DNA from: Rahnella sikkimica
Lineage (GTDB): Bacteria > Pseudomonadota > Gammaproteobacteria > Enterobacterales > Enterobacteriaceae
NCBI RefSeq assembly: GCF_002951615.1
Contig: NZ_CP019062.1
Span: 2,604,001-2,668,000, forward strand
Reading direction: 5' to 3'
Length of the DNA: 64,000 bases
Part shown: one piece after another, positions 27,199-37,614 of the stretch
How positions within the stretch are numbered: position 1 is the first letter of the stretch
How the letters are laid out: each line of letters begins with the position of its first letter
Position numbers and translations under genes: made by a program
Notes under the pieces: generated by a model
Told to the model about the DNA's origin: nothing
Database searches by the model: none
Seen by the model: only the letters and a program-made list of their open reading frames with translations

Positions 27199-28206
27199 TC
27201 AGGGGGTGTCCTGCTGATAATCATAGTCGCTGTGGCCGTTTTCTGCCGCCGGTTCACCGGCAGCAAACGGATGCATGTCCACCGCAACAGGCGAGCGCGC
27301 ATGTTGACGAAACCATTCGCGGTAGCCTTTCACCACAAACCCTTCGCTGCGCCGGATATAGGCTTCGCGGTCGGCGAAATAGACCCGCCTTAGCGCAAAC
27401 CACGGCACGCCCGGCAAATCGTGATGCACCAGATGATAGTTGAGATTGAGAAACAGCAGCCGCCAGACAAATCCGGCTTCGTTTAGCGTGGAGCGCGCTT
27501 CGGGCGCATGTTCGGCGCGATGTTCATAGAATGAGCGCACTTTCGTCAGGCTAAGAGCCGGGTAACTGATTGCCAATACAAAATAAGCCGGAGACACCCC
27601 CTGCTGCGCCATCCAGAACAGCAACAGCGCCAGCCAAATTCCGTGATTCAGCCACATCGCAATGGTGCGCCATTCACCGCGTAAAACCGCCATCAGCGCG
27701 CCGGTCAGTGTGCTGAAAATATCCAGCAGCGGACCGAGCAGCATCCGGCCAGGCAAAGTATTGCGCAGACGGACAACGACTATCATGGCGGGCGTCAGAC
27801 TTTCCCAGCTTCTGCGGCTGAAATAATAGGCTTCGGGATCGTCACCGGGGATCGTCAGATGTTCATTTTTGTGATGCTGTAAATGCGTGTCGCGATAAAG
27901 CCCGTAGGGATACCAGACCGCCAGCGGCAAACTGCCGAGCAGCTGGTTCAGCCAGGCTTTACGTGTGGGATGACCGTGAATAAGTTCGTGTTGCAGCGAC
28001 ATATACCAGGCGGTAAACCAGATAAGCAGAGGCGTGCCGAGCAAAGGGCCGAGGCTGCTCCAGAAGAACACCACCGAAAACCAGCCGCCGTAAATGGCGA
28101 AAATCAGGCACCACGTCGGTATCTCCAGTCGCCACCAGAGGCTGCGGGAACGTGCTTTAATTTCGCCCCGCTGCTGCGGGCTGAGATAGAAAGAAGAGGA
28201 CGCCAT
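27199..28206 (-). CDS. Membrane fatty-acid desaturase/hydroxylase family protein
   Basis: A di-iron integral membrane enzyme of 335 residues. The three histidine boxes are present and well spaced: HELIHGH near residue 94, HLQHHKNEH near 130 and YHLVHHD near 260. Hydrophobic segments lie at about 28-60 and 185-220. The family includes acyl-lipid desaturases, alkane hydroxylases and carotenoid ketolases; with no carotenoid genes near, lipid desaturation is the best guess. The ATG at 28206 is the first possible start and has no ribosome site. Instead, a 14-bp perfect inverted repeat (28205-28240) runs into it. The PhnD-like gene follows in the same operon. Confidence 0.82.
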   Translation of the reverse strand: MASSSFYLSPQQRGEIKARSRSLWWRLEIPTWCLIFAIYGGWFSVVFFWSSLGPLLGTPLLIWFTAWYMSLQHELIHGHPTRKAWLNQLLGSLPLAVWYPYGLYRDTHLQHHKNEHLTIPGDDPEAYYFSRRSWESLTPAMIVVVRLRNTLPGRMLLGPLLDIFSTLTGALMAVLRGEWRTIAMWLNHGIWLALLLFWMAQQGVSPAYFVLAISYPALSLTKVRSFYEHRAEHAPEARSTLNEAGFVWRLLFLNLNYHLVHHDLPGVPWFALRRVYFADREAYIRRSEGFVVKGYREWFRQHARSPVAVDMHPFAAGEPAAENGHSDYDYQQDTP

Positions 28207-28240
28207 AATGTGCCGAAGTCAGAAGTCTTCGGCACATTAT
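28205..28240. repeat. 14-bp perfect palindrome running into the desaturase start codon
   Basis: The arms at 28205-28218 and 28227-28240 (ATAATGTGCCGAAG and its complement) flank an 8-base spacer. On the minus strand the second arm ends in ATTAT, and the last A-T belong to the start ATG (28206-28204). No Shine-Dalgarno sequence is visible. No T-run follows, so it is not a terminator. In RNA it would be a very stable stem at the start codon; in DNA it could be a repressor operator. Confidence 0.85.
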
Positions 28241-28256
28241 CGGATGACAGTCTGCT

Positions 28257-28299
28257 GCCGCTAACTAACTTAAAACACTATCTATTGCCAGTTAGCGGC
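28257..28299. repeat. 10-bp perfect inverted repeat between agp and the desaturase gene
   Basis: GCCGCTAACT (28257-28266) and AGTTAGCGGC (28290-28299) are perfect complements around a 23-base spacer. It sits 10 bases after the agp stop codon. It may be the 3' stem of agp mRNA or part of the desaturase control region. No T-run was seen. Confidence 0.75.
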
Positions 28300-28309
28300 T
28301 AAGGCCGGT

Positions 28310-29614
28310 TCAGCCCTGCAAATCTTTATGTATGGCCTGAGTGAACTGATCCATCGGGCAGAAGCCCTGCTGATCCACTTTACAGCCTTCGATTTGCAGC
28401 GTGACGCGCTGTGGAGGGTTTTTCAGGCTCAGGGCCACGTTGTTGCGGATCTGATGCGCTGTCGGATAAACGTATTCAATCTTCATCAGATCTTTATCCG
28501 CTTTCTTGTCATGCCAGCGCTGGAAGACCACCGTGCCGCTGATTGGCGTGCGTTCAAATTGCCCCGGCAGTTGGTAATCCTGCGTTTTCAGTGCAGCGAG
28601 CAGCGAGGCAATATTCGAATCGTGCCCGACCAGCAGAGCCAGTTTTGCCTGCTGCGCGGCTTTCTCATCCGCCGTCGAGGCCTGTTTCGGATCAAGCGCG
28701 CCGGAGATAAACGTCAGCAAAGGCTTCGCCGCATTGGCAGCAATCGCCGGGGAGCCGAACAACGTTTCGTGATACAGATTTTTGATGGCTTCCAGTTTCG
28801 TCCACTGATCGTCGGTGCTGATTTTCCCCCACGCCACGTCCTTCATCGGGAAACCTTCGTAATATTGCAGCATAAACGCATCCGCCGCGCCGGTTGCCAT
28901 ACGCAACGGGCCGGTAATACCCGGTTCTTTGCCCTGCGTCAGCACCACGTCCGAAGGCTGAGACGCCAGATCGCACTGCTGTTTCTCTTTGCAGATTTTG
29001 CTGTTCTTGTAATCGAGAATATTTTCGAGCAACGCGTAGTTTGGCTTCAGGCGCTGGTTCAACCCCGGCAGACCGCCCTCACCCGCGTGCTGACTGATCG
29101 AATTCAGCGCGCTGGTTTTGAAACTGTCATTCACTTCAGCGGTAATAATCGGGTTAAACACCGGATCCATTTTACCGACTTCTACACGGTTGATGACCGG
29201 AACTTCACAGCCGGGAAACGCGCCGGTGGTGATGTGTATCGCGGTGTCAATTGTGCGCGGCAGGCTGTTGGCATAGGCGAAAACCTGCTGTGCTTGCGGG
29301 CATCCCGCATCGGGCAGGAGTTTGTCTTTCGCCAGCCATGCGCGGAGGTAATGCCCCATATGTTCTGAGATCTGCCCGCCTTTTGGCGTCAGTAATCCCC
29401 CTTCGGTTTTCCAGACCGGCCACGTATGCGTGGTGGATTCGGCCAGCACATCGCCATAATTCACCAGCGGCGCACGGATGCCGTGGCGGCTGAGAATCAG
29501 CACCTGTTGCAGTTCCAGGTTATCGGATTGCGCGGCCTGAGCGGCGGGCAGGGAGAGTGGCAATAAGCAGGCAAGTGCAGTTAAGGCGAGATAACGCGAT
29601 GATGTTGTTTTCAC
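28310..29614 (-). CDS. agp: Periplasmic glucose-1-phosphatase / inositol phosphatase
   Basis: Histidine acid phosphatase that releases phosphate from glucose-1-phosphate in the periplasm, with some phytase activity. The precursor has 434 residues and a signal peptide (LALTALACLLPLSLPAAQA). The nucleophile His is in LSRHGIRAPL and the proton donor pair is His-Asp in LVGHDSNIASLLAAL. The C-terminal GFCPMDQF motif with its cysteines matches E. coli Agp closely. The E. coli Agp has Asn in RHNLRAP where this protein has Gly-Ile (RHGIRAP), the more usual phytase form. The gene is followed by inverted repeats before the desaturase gene. Confidence 0.92.
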   Translation of the reverse strand: MKTTSSRYLALTALACLLPLSLPAAQAAQSDNLELQQVLILSRHGIRAPLVNYGDVLAESTTHTWPVWKTEGGLLTPKGGQISEHMGHYLRAWLAKDKLLPDAGCPQAQQVFAYANSLPRTIDTAIHITTGAFPGCEVPVINRVEVGKMDPVFNPIITAEVNDSFKTSALNSISQHAGEGGLPGLNQRLKPNYALLENILDYKNSKICKEKQQCDLASQPSDVVLTQGKEPGITGPLRMATGAADAFMLQYYEGFPMKDVAWGKISTDDQWTKLEAIKNLYHETLFGSPAIAANAAKPLLTFISGALDPKQASTADEKAAQQAKLALLVGHDSNIASLLAALKTQDYQLPGQFERTPISGTVVFQRWHDKKADKDLMKIEYVYPTAHQIRNNVALSLKNPPQRVTLQIEGCKVDQQGFCPMDQFTQAIHKDLQG

Positions 29615-29786
29615 GAGTGGTCCTCTTTATGAATATTCCCTGAAAAAGAAAAGCACCGCCCTCTTTCTGTGTTCAACAGATTGATAATTGCAGTGAATTT
29701 TCAGCATAGGTGAATATTCAGAAAAAGAGGGAGATCGTGCTCACAACCCCGGCCTGATTGTCACAAAAGTGTAACAATGTGGGGTA

Positions 29787-30398
29787 TCAGAACTGATATC
29801 GCAACCAGGCAAAGAACACATTCCCGTTGTTGTAAGTTCCGGGAATATAGGTGGCCTGGAAAGTCAGCTTGTTATAACCGATGGAAGCCAGCGGTAAAAC
29901 AATCGGAATAGGAATATATTTATAGTCATCACGCGCCGTCACCGCAGCGGTATAACCTAAGCCTAAGCGAAAGTCTTTATCTTGCGCAGGCGTCCATATT
30001 TTCTCCCAGCCATAACCGCCGATCGGTTCCCATTTATTATGCGAGTCTTTAAACGCCATAAAATAAATGCCGTTCCAGTTCCCTTTGTCATCATAACGGG
30101 AAATCCCATAACCGCCGCCCCACGGACGCTCGTTATATCGGTCGGTTTTCTCTTTATCGTAAGTCAGACGGTTATGCCAGGTAATGACAGGCAGATACAA
30201 GTCCTGCGAATCAGAGTCATTCCAGGTGGTGGATACTTTGTCTTTGAAGTCTGACCAGACATTAGCCGCCAGCGATTTGTACTGAACGGTATCCGGATCG
30301 CTCACCGGATTATTGCCGTTATTGCTGGCAAATACGGGAGTGCAAAATGCGATTGAAACGGTAAGACTTAAATCCCTGATTAATTTCTTATAAGACAT
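29787..30398 (-). CDS. pagP: Lipid A palmitoyltransferase PagP
   Basis: Outer-membrane beta-barrel enzyme that moves palmitate from phospholipid to lipid A. The precursor has 203 residues from the ATG at 30398 ([15 protein letters not shown]), with a signal peptide cleaved near VFASNNG. The catalytic His lies in [11 protein letters not shown], and the surface-loop residues follow in [19 protein letters not shown]. The barrel ends in the aromatic-terminated strand [11 protein letters not shown], as needed for outer-membrane insertion. The frame extends 19 codons upstream, and a TTG at 30407 is an alternative start with better ribosome-site spacing. A possible PhoP box lies upstream. Confidence 0.92.
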   Translation of the reverse strand: MSYKKLIRDLSLTVSIAFCTPVFASNNGNNPVSDPDTVQYKSLAANVWSDFKDKVSTTWNDSDSQDLYLPVITWHNRLTYDKEKTDRYNERPWGGGYGISRYDDKGNWNGIYFMAFKDSHNKWEPIGGYGWEKIWTPAQDKDFRLGLGYTAAVTARDDYKYIPIPIVLPLASIGYNKLTFQATYIPGTYNNGNVFFAWLRYQF

Positions 30399-30431
30399 TT
30401 TTTTCAAATAGCTCCCTGTTGTAATATTTGT

Positions 30432-30477
30432 ATTATAACTAACTCTTAACATCATGGAATTAAACGAAATTAAAACA
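30432..30477 (-). promoter_or_regulatory. Possible PhoP box and -10 of pagP
   Basis: On the minus strand, TGTTTT-AATTT-CGTTTA (30477-30461) has the hexamer-N5-hexamer form of the PhoP box (T)GTTTA-N5-(T)GTTTA, with one mismatch in the core. TATAAT follows at 30437-30432, with a 23-base gap, about one helical turn more than usual. A weaker GTTAA/GTTAT repeat overlaps this -10. pagP is a known PhoP target in enterobacteria. Confidence 0.4.
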
Positions 30478-30600
30478 GGAAGACAGTGAATCTTAATTAA
30501 TTGAATTTACTAATATTCGCACTGAAATTATGAGAGTAATCCTAAGAATAGAAAGTAAAGTTTTCGTCAAAAAAATGAAAGTTTAAGATAAATCGCATAA

Positions 30601-30633
30601 AAAAATCCGCAGGCTTTCGCGCTGCGGATTTTT
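30601..30633 (-). terminator. Terminator of purL
   Basis: AAAAATCCGCAG (30601-30612) pairs with CTGCGGATTTTT (30622-30633) in a 12-bp stem. A T-rich tail follows on the minus strand. It lies 22 bases after the purL stop. Confidence 0.88.
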
Positions 30634-30654
30634 ATTACTGAGGCTATATAACGA

Positions 30655-33600
30655 TTAGCCCAGCTGTTTACGCGCGTTACGGAACATACGCATCCACGGG
30701 CTATCCTCGCCCCACTCTTCCGGATGCCATGAGTTGCTGACGGTACGGAAAACGCGCTCAGGGTGCGGCATCATCACGGTGACACGGCCTGAGAGGTTAG
30801 TGACAGCGGTGATGCCGTTCGGTGAACCGTTCGGGTTCGCCGGGTAGCTTTCTGTCACCTGACCGTGGTTATCGACGAAACGCAGCGCCACCAGATTGCT
30901 GTGTTCAATCTGCGCCAGATGCGCCGCATCACGCACTTCCACATGGCCTTCACCGTGGGAAACGGCGATTGGCATACGTGAACCGGCCATGCCCTGCATA
31001 AACATCGACGGGCTGGCGGTCACTTCAACCAGGCTGAAACGCGCTTCGAAGCGGTCAGACAGGTTACGCACAAAGCGCGGCCAGTGTTCTGCACCCGGAA
31101 TAAGCTCTTTCAGGTTCGACATCATCTGACAGCCGTTACACACGCCCAGCGCCAGCGTTTGCGGGCGGTGGAAGAATTCAGCGAACTCTTCACGCACGCG
31201 GTCGTTGAACAGGACAGACTTCGCCCAGCCTTCGCCCGCGCCCAGCACGTCACCGTAAGAGAAACCGCCGCACGCGACCAGCGTGTGGAAGTCCTGCAAA
31301 TCACGGCGACCGGCCAGCAAATCGCTCATATGGACGTCAACCGCATCGAAACCGGCGCGATGGAAAGCCGCCGCCATTTCAACGTGGGAGTTCACGCCCT
31401 GCTCACGCAGCACGGCCACTTTCGGACGCGCACCTTTCGCAATATAAGGCGCAGCCACATCTTCGTCCGGCGCAAAGTTCAGTTTCACGTTCAGACCCGG
31501 ATCGAGATCGTGGGTTTTGGCCTGATGTTCCTGATCGGCACATTCCGGGTTATCGCGCAGGCGCTGCATCTGCCAGGTGGTTTCTGCCCACCAGGTACGC
31601 AACGTAGTGCGGCTTTCGCTGTACACCGGCTTATCGCCCTGCGTGATGATGAAGCGGTCACCGGTTTCAACCGTACCGAGGTAATGCGTGCAATCTGCCA
31701 GACCAAACTGTGCCAGCGTATGCACAACGGATTCGCGGTCAGAAGCGCAAACCTGAATCACCGCACCCAGTTCTTCGTTAAACAGTGCCGACAGCGCATC
31801 GTTGCCCAGCGCCGCGATATCCGCCGTCAGGCCGCAGTGACCGGCAAAAGCCATTTCAGCCAATGTGACCAGCAAACCCCCGTCGGAACGGTCATGGTAG
31901 GCCAGCAGTTTCTGTTCAGAAACCAGCGCCTGCATGGCGTTGAAGAAACCACCGAGCTGTTCAGCACTGCGTACATCCGCCGGCGTGTTGCCGAGCTGAC
32001 GATAAACCTGCGCCAGCGCCGTCGCGCCCAGTGCGTTGTGACCGGCACCCAGATCCACCAGCAGCAATGCGGTGTCGCCTTTATCAGTACGCAGTTGCGG
32101 CGTCACGGTATGTCGCACGTCTTCGACGCGGGCAAACGCCGTGATCACCAGAGACAACGGTGAGGTCATCTCGCGTTGTTCGTTGCCTTCCTGCCAGCGG
32201 GTTTTCATCGACATGGAGTCTTTGCCCACCGGAATGGTGATACCCAGCGCCGGGCAGAGCTCTTCGCCGACCGCTTTCACCGCCGCATATAAACCGGCAT
32301 CTTCGCCCGGATGACCGGCCGCAGACATCCAGTTAGCAGAAAGCTTAACGCGTTTCAGGCTGCCGATTTCGACCGAGGCCAGGTTAGTCAGCGCTTCGCC
32401 GACGGCCATGCGGCCAGAAGCCGCGAAGTCCAGCAAAGCGATTGGCGCACGTTCGCCCAGAGACATCGCTTCGCCATGATAGCTGTCGAGGCTGGCGGTA
32501 GTCACCGCGCAGTCAGCCACCGGGATCTGCCACGGCCCCACCATCTGATCGCGTGCAACCATACCGGTCACGGTGCGGTCGCCGATGGTGATCAGGAAGG
32601 TTTTCTCTGCCACAGCCGGCAGATGCAGAACGCGGTTTACCGCGTCGGCAATCTGAATATTTTCGCCGTTGAGATCATCGCCCTTCGCTTTCAGCGTGGT
32701 GACATCACGGGTCATTTTCGGGGTTTTGCCCAGCAGCACGTCCAGCGGCATATCAATCGGCTGGTTGTCGAAATGGCTGTCTTCCAGAGACAGGTGCATT
32801 TCTTCTGTTGCCTCGCCGATCACTGCGTAAGGCGCGCGTTCACGTTTACAGATCGCGTCGAACTGCGCCAGCTGAGCCGGTGCAACCGCCATCACGTAAC
32901 GTTCCTGCGATTCGTTACACCAGACTTCCAGCGGGCTCATGCCCGGTTCGTCGTTCAGGATGTCGCGCAGCTGGAAACGTCCGCCACGATTACCGTCGCT
33001 GACCAGTTCCGGCATGGCGTTGGATAAACCGCCTGCGCCGACGTCATGGATAAACAGAATCGGGTTGGCTTCACCGAGCTGCCAGCAGCGGTCGATCACT
33101 TCCTGGCAACGGCGTTCCATTTCCGGGTTGTCGCGTTGTACGGAAGCAAAATCCAGATCCGCGTCAGACTGACCGGAGGCCATAGAAGAAGCCGCGCCGC
33201 CGCCCAGACCGATATTCATCGCCGGGCCGCCGAGCACAATCAGTTTCGCGCCAACGGTGATTTCACCTTTCTGCACATGATCTGCACGAATGTTGCCGAT
33301 ACCGCCCGCCAGCATGATCGGTTTGTGATAACCGCGCAGCTCAGGGCCGTTGTGGCTGTTGACGTTTTCTTCGTAAGTACGGAAGTAGCCCAGCAGCGCC
33401 GGACGACCAAATTCGTTGTTGAAGGCTGCGCCACCCAGCGGGCCGTCAGTCATGATATCCAGCGCGGTAACGATACGATCCGGCTTACCGAAATCTTCTT
33501 CCCACGGCTGTTCAAAGCCCGGAATACGCAGGTTGGAAACGGAGAAACCGACCAGACCGGCTTTCGGTTTTGCACCGCGACCGGTTGCGCCTTCGTCACG

Positions 33601-34545
33601 GATTTCGCCGCCGGACCCTGTTGCCGCGCCCGGCCACGGAGAGATCGCCGTCGGGTGGTTATGGGTTTCAACCTTCATCAGGATGTGCGCCTGCTCCTGA
33701 TGGAAATCGTACAGACCGTCATTCGCATCGGCGTAGAAACGACCGACCTGCGAACCTTCCATGACAGCGGCGTTATCTTTGTACGCGGAGAGCACGTAAT
33801 CAGGCGTCTGTTCGAAGCTATTTTTGATCATCTTGAACAGGGATTTCGGCTGCGTTTCGCCGTCGATAATCCAGTCGGCGTTGAAGATTTTATGGCGGCA
33901 ATGCTCTGAGTTTGCCTGTGCGAACATATACAGTTCGATGTCAGTCGGGTTGCGCCCCAACGACGTAAAGGCTTCCATCAGATAATCAATTTCGTCCTGC
34001 GCCAGCGCCAGGCCCAGTTTGGTGTTGGCGGTTTCCAGCGCGATACGGCCTTCACCGAGAATATCGACATGCTGAACCGGTGCCGGTTGTTGCTGTGCGA
34101 ACAGCGCGGCGGCGTCTTCCAGCTTGCCAAAAACAGTTTCCATCATGCGGTCATGCAGCAATGCGCCCAGCTGCGCCCATTGTGCTTCGGTCAGTTCCGG
34201 GGCCTGAATGTAAAACGCCAGACCGCGCTCAAGGCGAACAACCTGAGACAAACCGCAGTTGTGTGCAATATCGGTCGCTTTGGAAGACCACGGAGAAATG
34301 GTGCCAGGGCGTGGGGTAACCAGCAGTAAACGACCTGTTGGCGCGTGTTCAGCGAGAGAAGGACCGTATTTCAGGAGGCGTTGCAGCTTGGTTTGTTCGT
34401 CCGAATTCAGCGGCGCGCTGACATCGGCAAAGTGTACATATTCGGCGTAGATATCATTGACCGGAAGGCGGGCTTCCTGACAGCGGGATAATAATTTATT
34501 AATACGAAAAGCCGACAAAGCGGGCGAACCACGCAGTATTTCCAT
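30655..34545 (-). CDS. purL: Phosphoribosylformylglycinamidine synthase
   Basis: Fourth step of purine synthesis: converts FGAR to FGAM using ATP and glutamine. The protein has 1296 residues, the large single-chain form of Gammaproteobacteria. I chose the ATG at 34545 ([19 protein letters not shown]), the conserved N-terminus; the frame extends 12 codons further. The N-terminal PurS-like domain is followed by the two AIRS-like synthetase halves ([34 protein letters not shown]). The C-terminal class I glutaminase has its Cys in GVCNGCQMM and its His/Glu in [10 protein letters not shown] PurR box lies upstream. mltF is divergent, as in E. coli. Confidence 0.97.
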   Translation of the reverse strand: MEILRGSPALSAFRINKLLSRCQEARLPVNDIYAEYVHFADVSAPLNSDEQTKLQRLLKYGPSLAEHAPTGRLLLVTPRPGTISPWSSKATDIAHNCGLSQVVRLERGLAFYIQAPELTEAQWAQLGALLHDRMMETVFGKLEDAAALFAQQQPAPVQHVDILGEGRIALETANTKLGLALAQDEIDYLMEAFTSLGRNPTDIELYMFAQANSEHCRHKIFNADWIIDGETQPKSLFKMIKNSFEQTPDYVLSAYKDNAAVMEGSQVGRFYADANDGLYDFHQEQAHILMKVETHNHPTAISPWPGAATGSGGEIRDEGATGRGAKPKAGLVGFSVSNLRIPGFEQPWEEDFGKPDRIVTALDIMTDGPLGGAAFNNEFGRPALLGYFRTYEENVNSHNGPELRGYHKPIMLAGGIGNIRADHVQKGEITVGAKLIVLGGPAMNIGLGGGAASSMASGQSDADLDFASVQRDNPEMERRCQEVIDRCWQLGEANPILFIHDVGAGGLSNAMPELVSDGNRGGRFQLRDILNDEPGMSPLEVWCNESQERYVMAVAPAQLAQFDAICKRERAPYAVIGEATEEMHLSLEDSHFDNQPIDMPLDVLLGKTPKMTRDVTTLKAKGDDLNGENIQIADAVNRVLHLPAVAEKTFLITIGDRTVTGMVARDQMVGPWQIPVADCAVTTASLDSYHGEAMSLGERAPIALLDFAASGRMAVGEALTNLASVEIGSLKRVKLSANWMSAAGHPGEDAGLYAAVKAVGEELCPALGITIPVGKDSMSMKTRWQEGNEQREMTSPLSLVITAFARVEDVRHTVTPQLRTDKGDTALLLVDLGAGHNALGATALAQVYRQLGNTPADVRSAEQLGGFFNAMQALVSEQKLLAYHDRSDGGLLVTLAEMAFAGHCGLTADIAALGNDALSALFNEELGAVIQVCASDRESVVHTLAQFGLADCTHYLGTVETGDRFIITQGDKPVYSESRTTLRTWWAETTWQMQRLRDNPECADQEHQAKTHDLDPGLNVKLNFAPDEDVAAPYIAKGARPKVAVLREQGVNSHVEMAAAFHRAGFDAVDVHMSDLLAGRRDLQDFHTLVACGGFSYGDVLGAGEGWAKSVLFNDRVREEFAEFFHRPQTLALGVCNGCQMMSNLKELIPGAEHWPRFVRNLSDRFEARFSLVEVTASPSMFMQGMAGSRMPIAVSHGEGHVEVRDAAHLAQIEHSNLVALRFVDNHGQVTESYPANPNGSPNGITAVTNLSGRVTVMMPHPERVFRTVSNSWHPEEWGEDSPWMRMFRNARKQLG

Positions 34546-34619
34546 AATCACAGATCTCTCGTCTTCGAAGACACTGACCACAGTGCTTCATTGGGCGCAA
34601 CAGGGGGAAAACGCGGGCT

Positions 34620-34658
34620 ATTATAAAGAAAGCTGGCGGCATACGAAACCGTTTGCGC
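34620..34658 (-). promoter_or_regulatory. PurR operator and promoter of purL
   Basis: GCGCAAACGGTTTCGT on the minus strand (34658-34643) matches the PurR consensus ACGCAAACGTTTTCGT at 14 of 16 positions. A -10 TATAAT lies at 34625-34620, 17 bases after the hexamer TTTCGT, so the operator covers the -35. It predicts repression by PurR with hypoxanthine or guanine. Confidence 0.78.
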
Positions 34659-34823
34659 AGGGAATCTTGATATTCATTTATAACCACTCAAAGATCATGG
34701 TTAATATGAATAAAGTTGCAGACTGCCGTTTTGTTGAGCAAAATGCGACAGCACTGGGGATATAACCATAGAAACTGCACAGCATATCGTAAAAAAACAA
34801 GAGCGCTGCAGCGAGATAACTAT

Positions 34824-36284
34824 TTGACGCGACTAAAAATTAACTATGTTCTGATGGGGATTGCCGCCCTGTTGCTGGCGCTGGCCTTATGGCCTGCCGT
34901 CCCGTGGCACAGAGGTGAAGGCGACCAGTTGGATCAAATAAAATCCCGTGGAGAATTGCGCGTCAGCACGCTCAATTCTCCACTGACTTTTATGGACTCC
35001 CCGGAAGGCAATCTCGGCTTCGATTATGAACTGGCTAAACGCTTTGCAGATTATCTGGGCGTGAAGCTGGTCGTGAAACAGCACACTACCATCGAGTCGA
35101 TGTTCGACGATCTGGACAATGATAAAACCGATATGCTGGCTTCCGGGCTGGTGTACAACAATGCACGCCTGAAAAACTACCGTGCCGGGCCGGAATACTA
35201 TTCCGTTTCTCAGCAACTGGTTTACCGGCAAGGGGCCGCTCGCCCGAAAAGTTTTGCAGATGTGAAAGGCACGTTGGTGGTCTCCGCCGGGAGTGCGCAC
35301 ATCCTGACGCTCGAAGCCGCCGCCAAAAAATACCCGAATCTGACCTGGACCACGACGGACAAACTCTCACCGCGTGACCTGCTGCAACAGGTTGAGAATG
35401 GCAAGCTGGATTACACGCTGGGGGATTCCGTGACGATCGCCCTGATGCAGCGCGTTTATCCGCGCCTGGCCGTGGCTTTTGATGCCACCGAAGATGAGCC
35501 GGTGACGTGGTACTACAGAAAAGAACCCGATGACGACAGCCTTTCTGCGGCCATGCTGGACTTTTTCAGTCAGATTTCTGAAGACGGTACGCTGGAAAAA
35601 CTAGAGGAAAAATTCCTCGGGCACGTCGGCGATTTTGATTATGTCGATACGCGGACTTTCCTGAACGCCATCGACAGTACACTGCCAGTCTTACAGCCGT
35701 TGTTTGAAAAATACGCGGATAAAATCGACTGGAGGCTGCTGGCGGCGATTGCTTATCAGGAATCCCACTGGGATCCGCAGGCTAAATCGCCGACTGGCGT
35801 GCGTGGTGTAATGATGCTGACCCGCAGCACGGCCGATGGTCTGAATGTGGACGACCGGACGGATGCCGAGCAAAGTATTCGCGGGGGCGCGCTGTATCTG
35901 TCGCACCTGATGGACAAGATGCCGGAATCGATTCCTGAGGATGAGAAGATCTGGTTTGCACTGGCGGCGTATAACATGGGCTACAGCCACATGCTTGACG
36001 CCCGTAAGCTGACGGCACAGCAAAAAGGCAATCCGGACAGCTGGGCCGATGTGAAACAGCGGTTGCCGATGCTGAACCAGAAACGCTTCTTCAGCCGCAC
36101 CACATATGGCTACGCGCGCGGCACGCAGGCGTACAACTATGTGGAAAACATCCGCCGATATCAGCTCAGTCTGGTCGGGTATCTGATGGAAAAAGAGAAG
36201 CAGCAAGCGCAGAAAGCGGCGTTGCAGGCTCAGCTGGCACAGGGGTATCCGGTCGTGGACGCAAAAGAAGCCCTGGCACCGTAG
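34824..36284 (+). CDS. mltF: Membrane-bound lytic murein transglycosylase F
   Basis: Cleaves peptidoglycan glycan strands to 1,6-anhydro-muropeptides at the outer membrane. The domain order is a signal/anchor ([21 protein letters not shown]), a periplasmic solute-binding-like module ([20 protein letters not shown] to about residue 260), then the SLT domain with the catalytic Glu in [11 protein letters not shown] and the [13 protein letters not shown] motif. The family N-terminus begins at the TTG at 34824, giving 486 residues. The open frame runs further upstream, and an ATG at 34743 is the other possible start. It is divergent from purL. Confidence 0.92.
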   Translation: MTRLKINYVLMGIAALLLALALWPAVPWHRGEGDQLDQIKSRGELRVSTLNSPLTFMDSPEGNLGFDYELAKRFADYLGVKLVVKQHTTIESMFDDLDNDKTDMLASGLVYNNARLKNYRAGPEYYSVSQQLVYRQGAARPKSFADVKGTLVVSAGSAHILTLEAAAKKYPNLTWTTTDKLSPRDLLQQVENGKLDYTLGDSVTIALMQRVYPRLAVAFDATEDEPVTWYYRKEPDDDSLSAAMLDFFSQISEDGTLEKLEEKFLGHVGDFDYVDTRTFLNAIDSTLPVLQPLFEKYADKIDWRLLAAIAYQESHWDPQAKSPTGVRGVMMLTRSTADGLNVDDRTDAEQSIRGGALYLSHLMDKMPESIPEDEKIWFALAAYNMGYSHMLDARKLTAQQKGNPDSWADVKQRLPMLNQKRFFSRTTYGYARGTQAYNYVENIRRYQLSLVGYLMEKEKQQAQKAALQAQLAQGYPVVDAKEALAP

Positions 36285-36306
36285 TATTTATCGCGGCGAA
36301 CGGGCT

Positions 36307-36935
<629 letters not shown>

Positions 36936-36971
36936 AAGTATGATAGTGAAGACACATGTCTGACGGCGGAA

Positions 36972-37610
36972 TTATTCCAGTTGCTGGAGTTCGCCCTGCT
37001 TGCTGACGCGAAAGCGGTGTTCACAGAAAAACAGCAGCGGGTTGTCCTGTTTGCTGTCGCTGTAGCCGCTGTAAAGTTTCAGCGGCGAGCCAATGCGGCG
37101 TTCAAGCTGGACGACTTTTTCCTCGCCCAGACAACGCAGAGGCAGAACCCAGCCGCCTTTACCGCGTGCAATACGACTGCCCACCAGACGTACCTTCGGC
37201 AGAAACAGCGATGCGTTATACACCTGCTGCACCAGATTTTCCGGTGAACCCGTGATCAGCCACACTTCAGTATCCGCACTGTCGAGATATTCACGCAACC
37301 GCCGCTGTACGACCGGGAACGCCACCACTTTATGGCGAAACACGGTGACAAACTGTAATTCCAGCGCTTTCAGCCGGGCTTCACTGTGACCAAAGGTAAT
37401 TGACCAGAGCAGCAGACTCATCGGCCAGCGCGCGGCCCGCCCGTGCATCAGCAACCCAATCGCCACCAGCGGCAATACCGGCACGACCAGGATCAGATTT
37501 TGCGGCATCTTCCGCAGCAAAAACCGCAGAAAACTCCCGAACATGTCCTGCTGGTGCAGCGTTCCATCAAGATCAAAAAACACGACCCGTCGATCAGGCT
37601 TCGTACTCAA
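36972..37610 (-). CDS. pgpC: Phosphatidylglycerophosphatase C
   Basis: Dephosphorylates phosphatidylglycerol-phosphate in phosphatidylglycerol synthesis (formerly YfhB). The protein has 212 residues of the HAD superfamily. The nucleophile motif is VVFFDLDGTLHQQD, the second motif VWLITGSPENLV, and the third region YSGYSDSKQDNPLL. A hydrophobic segment (NLILVVPVLPLVAIGLLMH) anchors it in the inner membrane. The start is TTG at 37610. Its ribosome site GAGGAG is formed by the last two Glu codons of murP, whose stop lies only 4 bases before the TTG, so translation is likely coupled to murP. Confidence 0.92.
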   Translation of the reverse strand: MSTKPDRRVVFFDLDGTLHQQDMFGSFLRFLLRKMPQNLILVVPVLPLVAIGLLMHGRAARWPMSLLLWSITFGHSEARLKALELQFVTVFRHKVVAFPVVQRRLREYLDSADTEVWLITGSPENLVQQVYNASLFLPKVRLVGSRIARGKGGWVLPLRCLGEEKVVQLERRIGSPLKLYSGYSDSKQDNPLLFFCEHRFRVSKQGELQQLE

Positions 37611-37614
37611 TCCG

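Noticed and set aside
28328..29368. 346-codon plus-strand frame opposite agp
   Set aside because: Antisense shadow of agp; composition is untypical of protein and there are no motifs.
31084..32163. 359-codon plus-strand frame opposite purL
   Set aside because: Antisense shadow inside a highly conserved gene; no family features or ribosome site.
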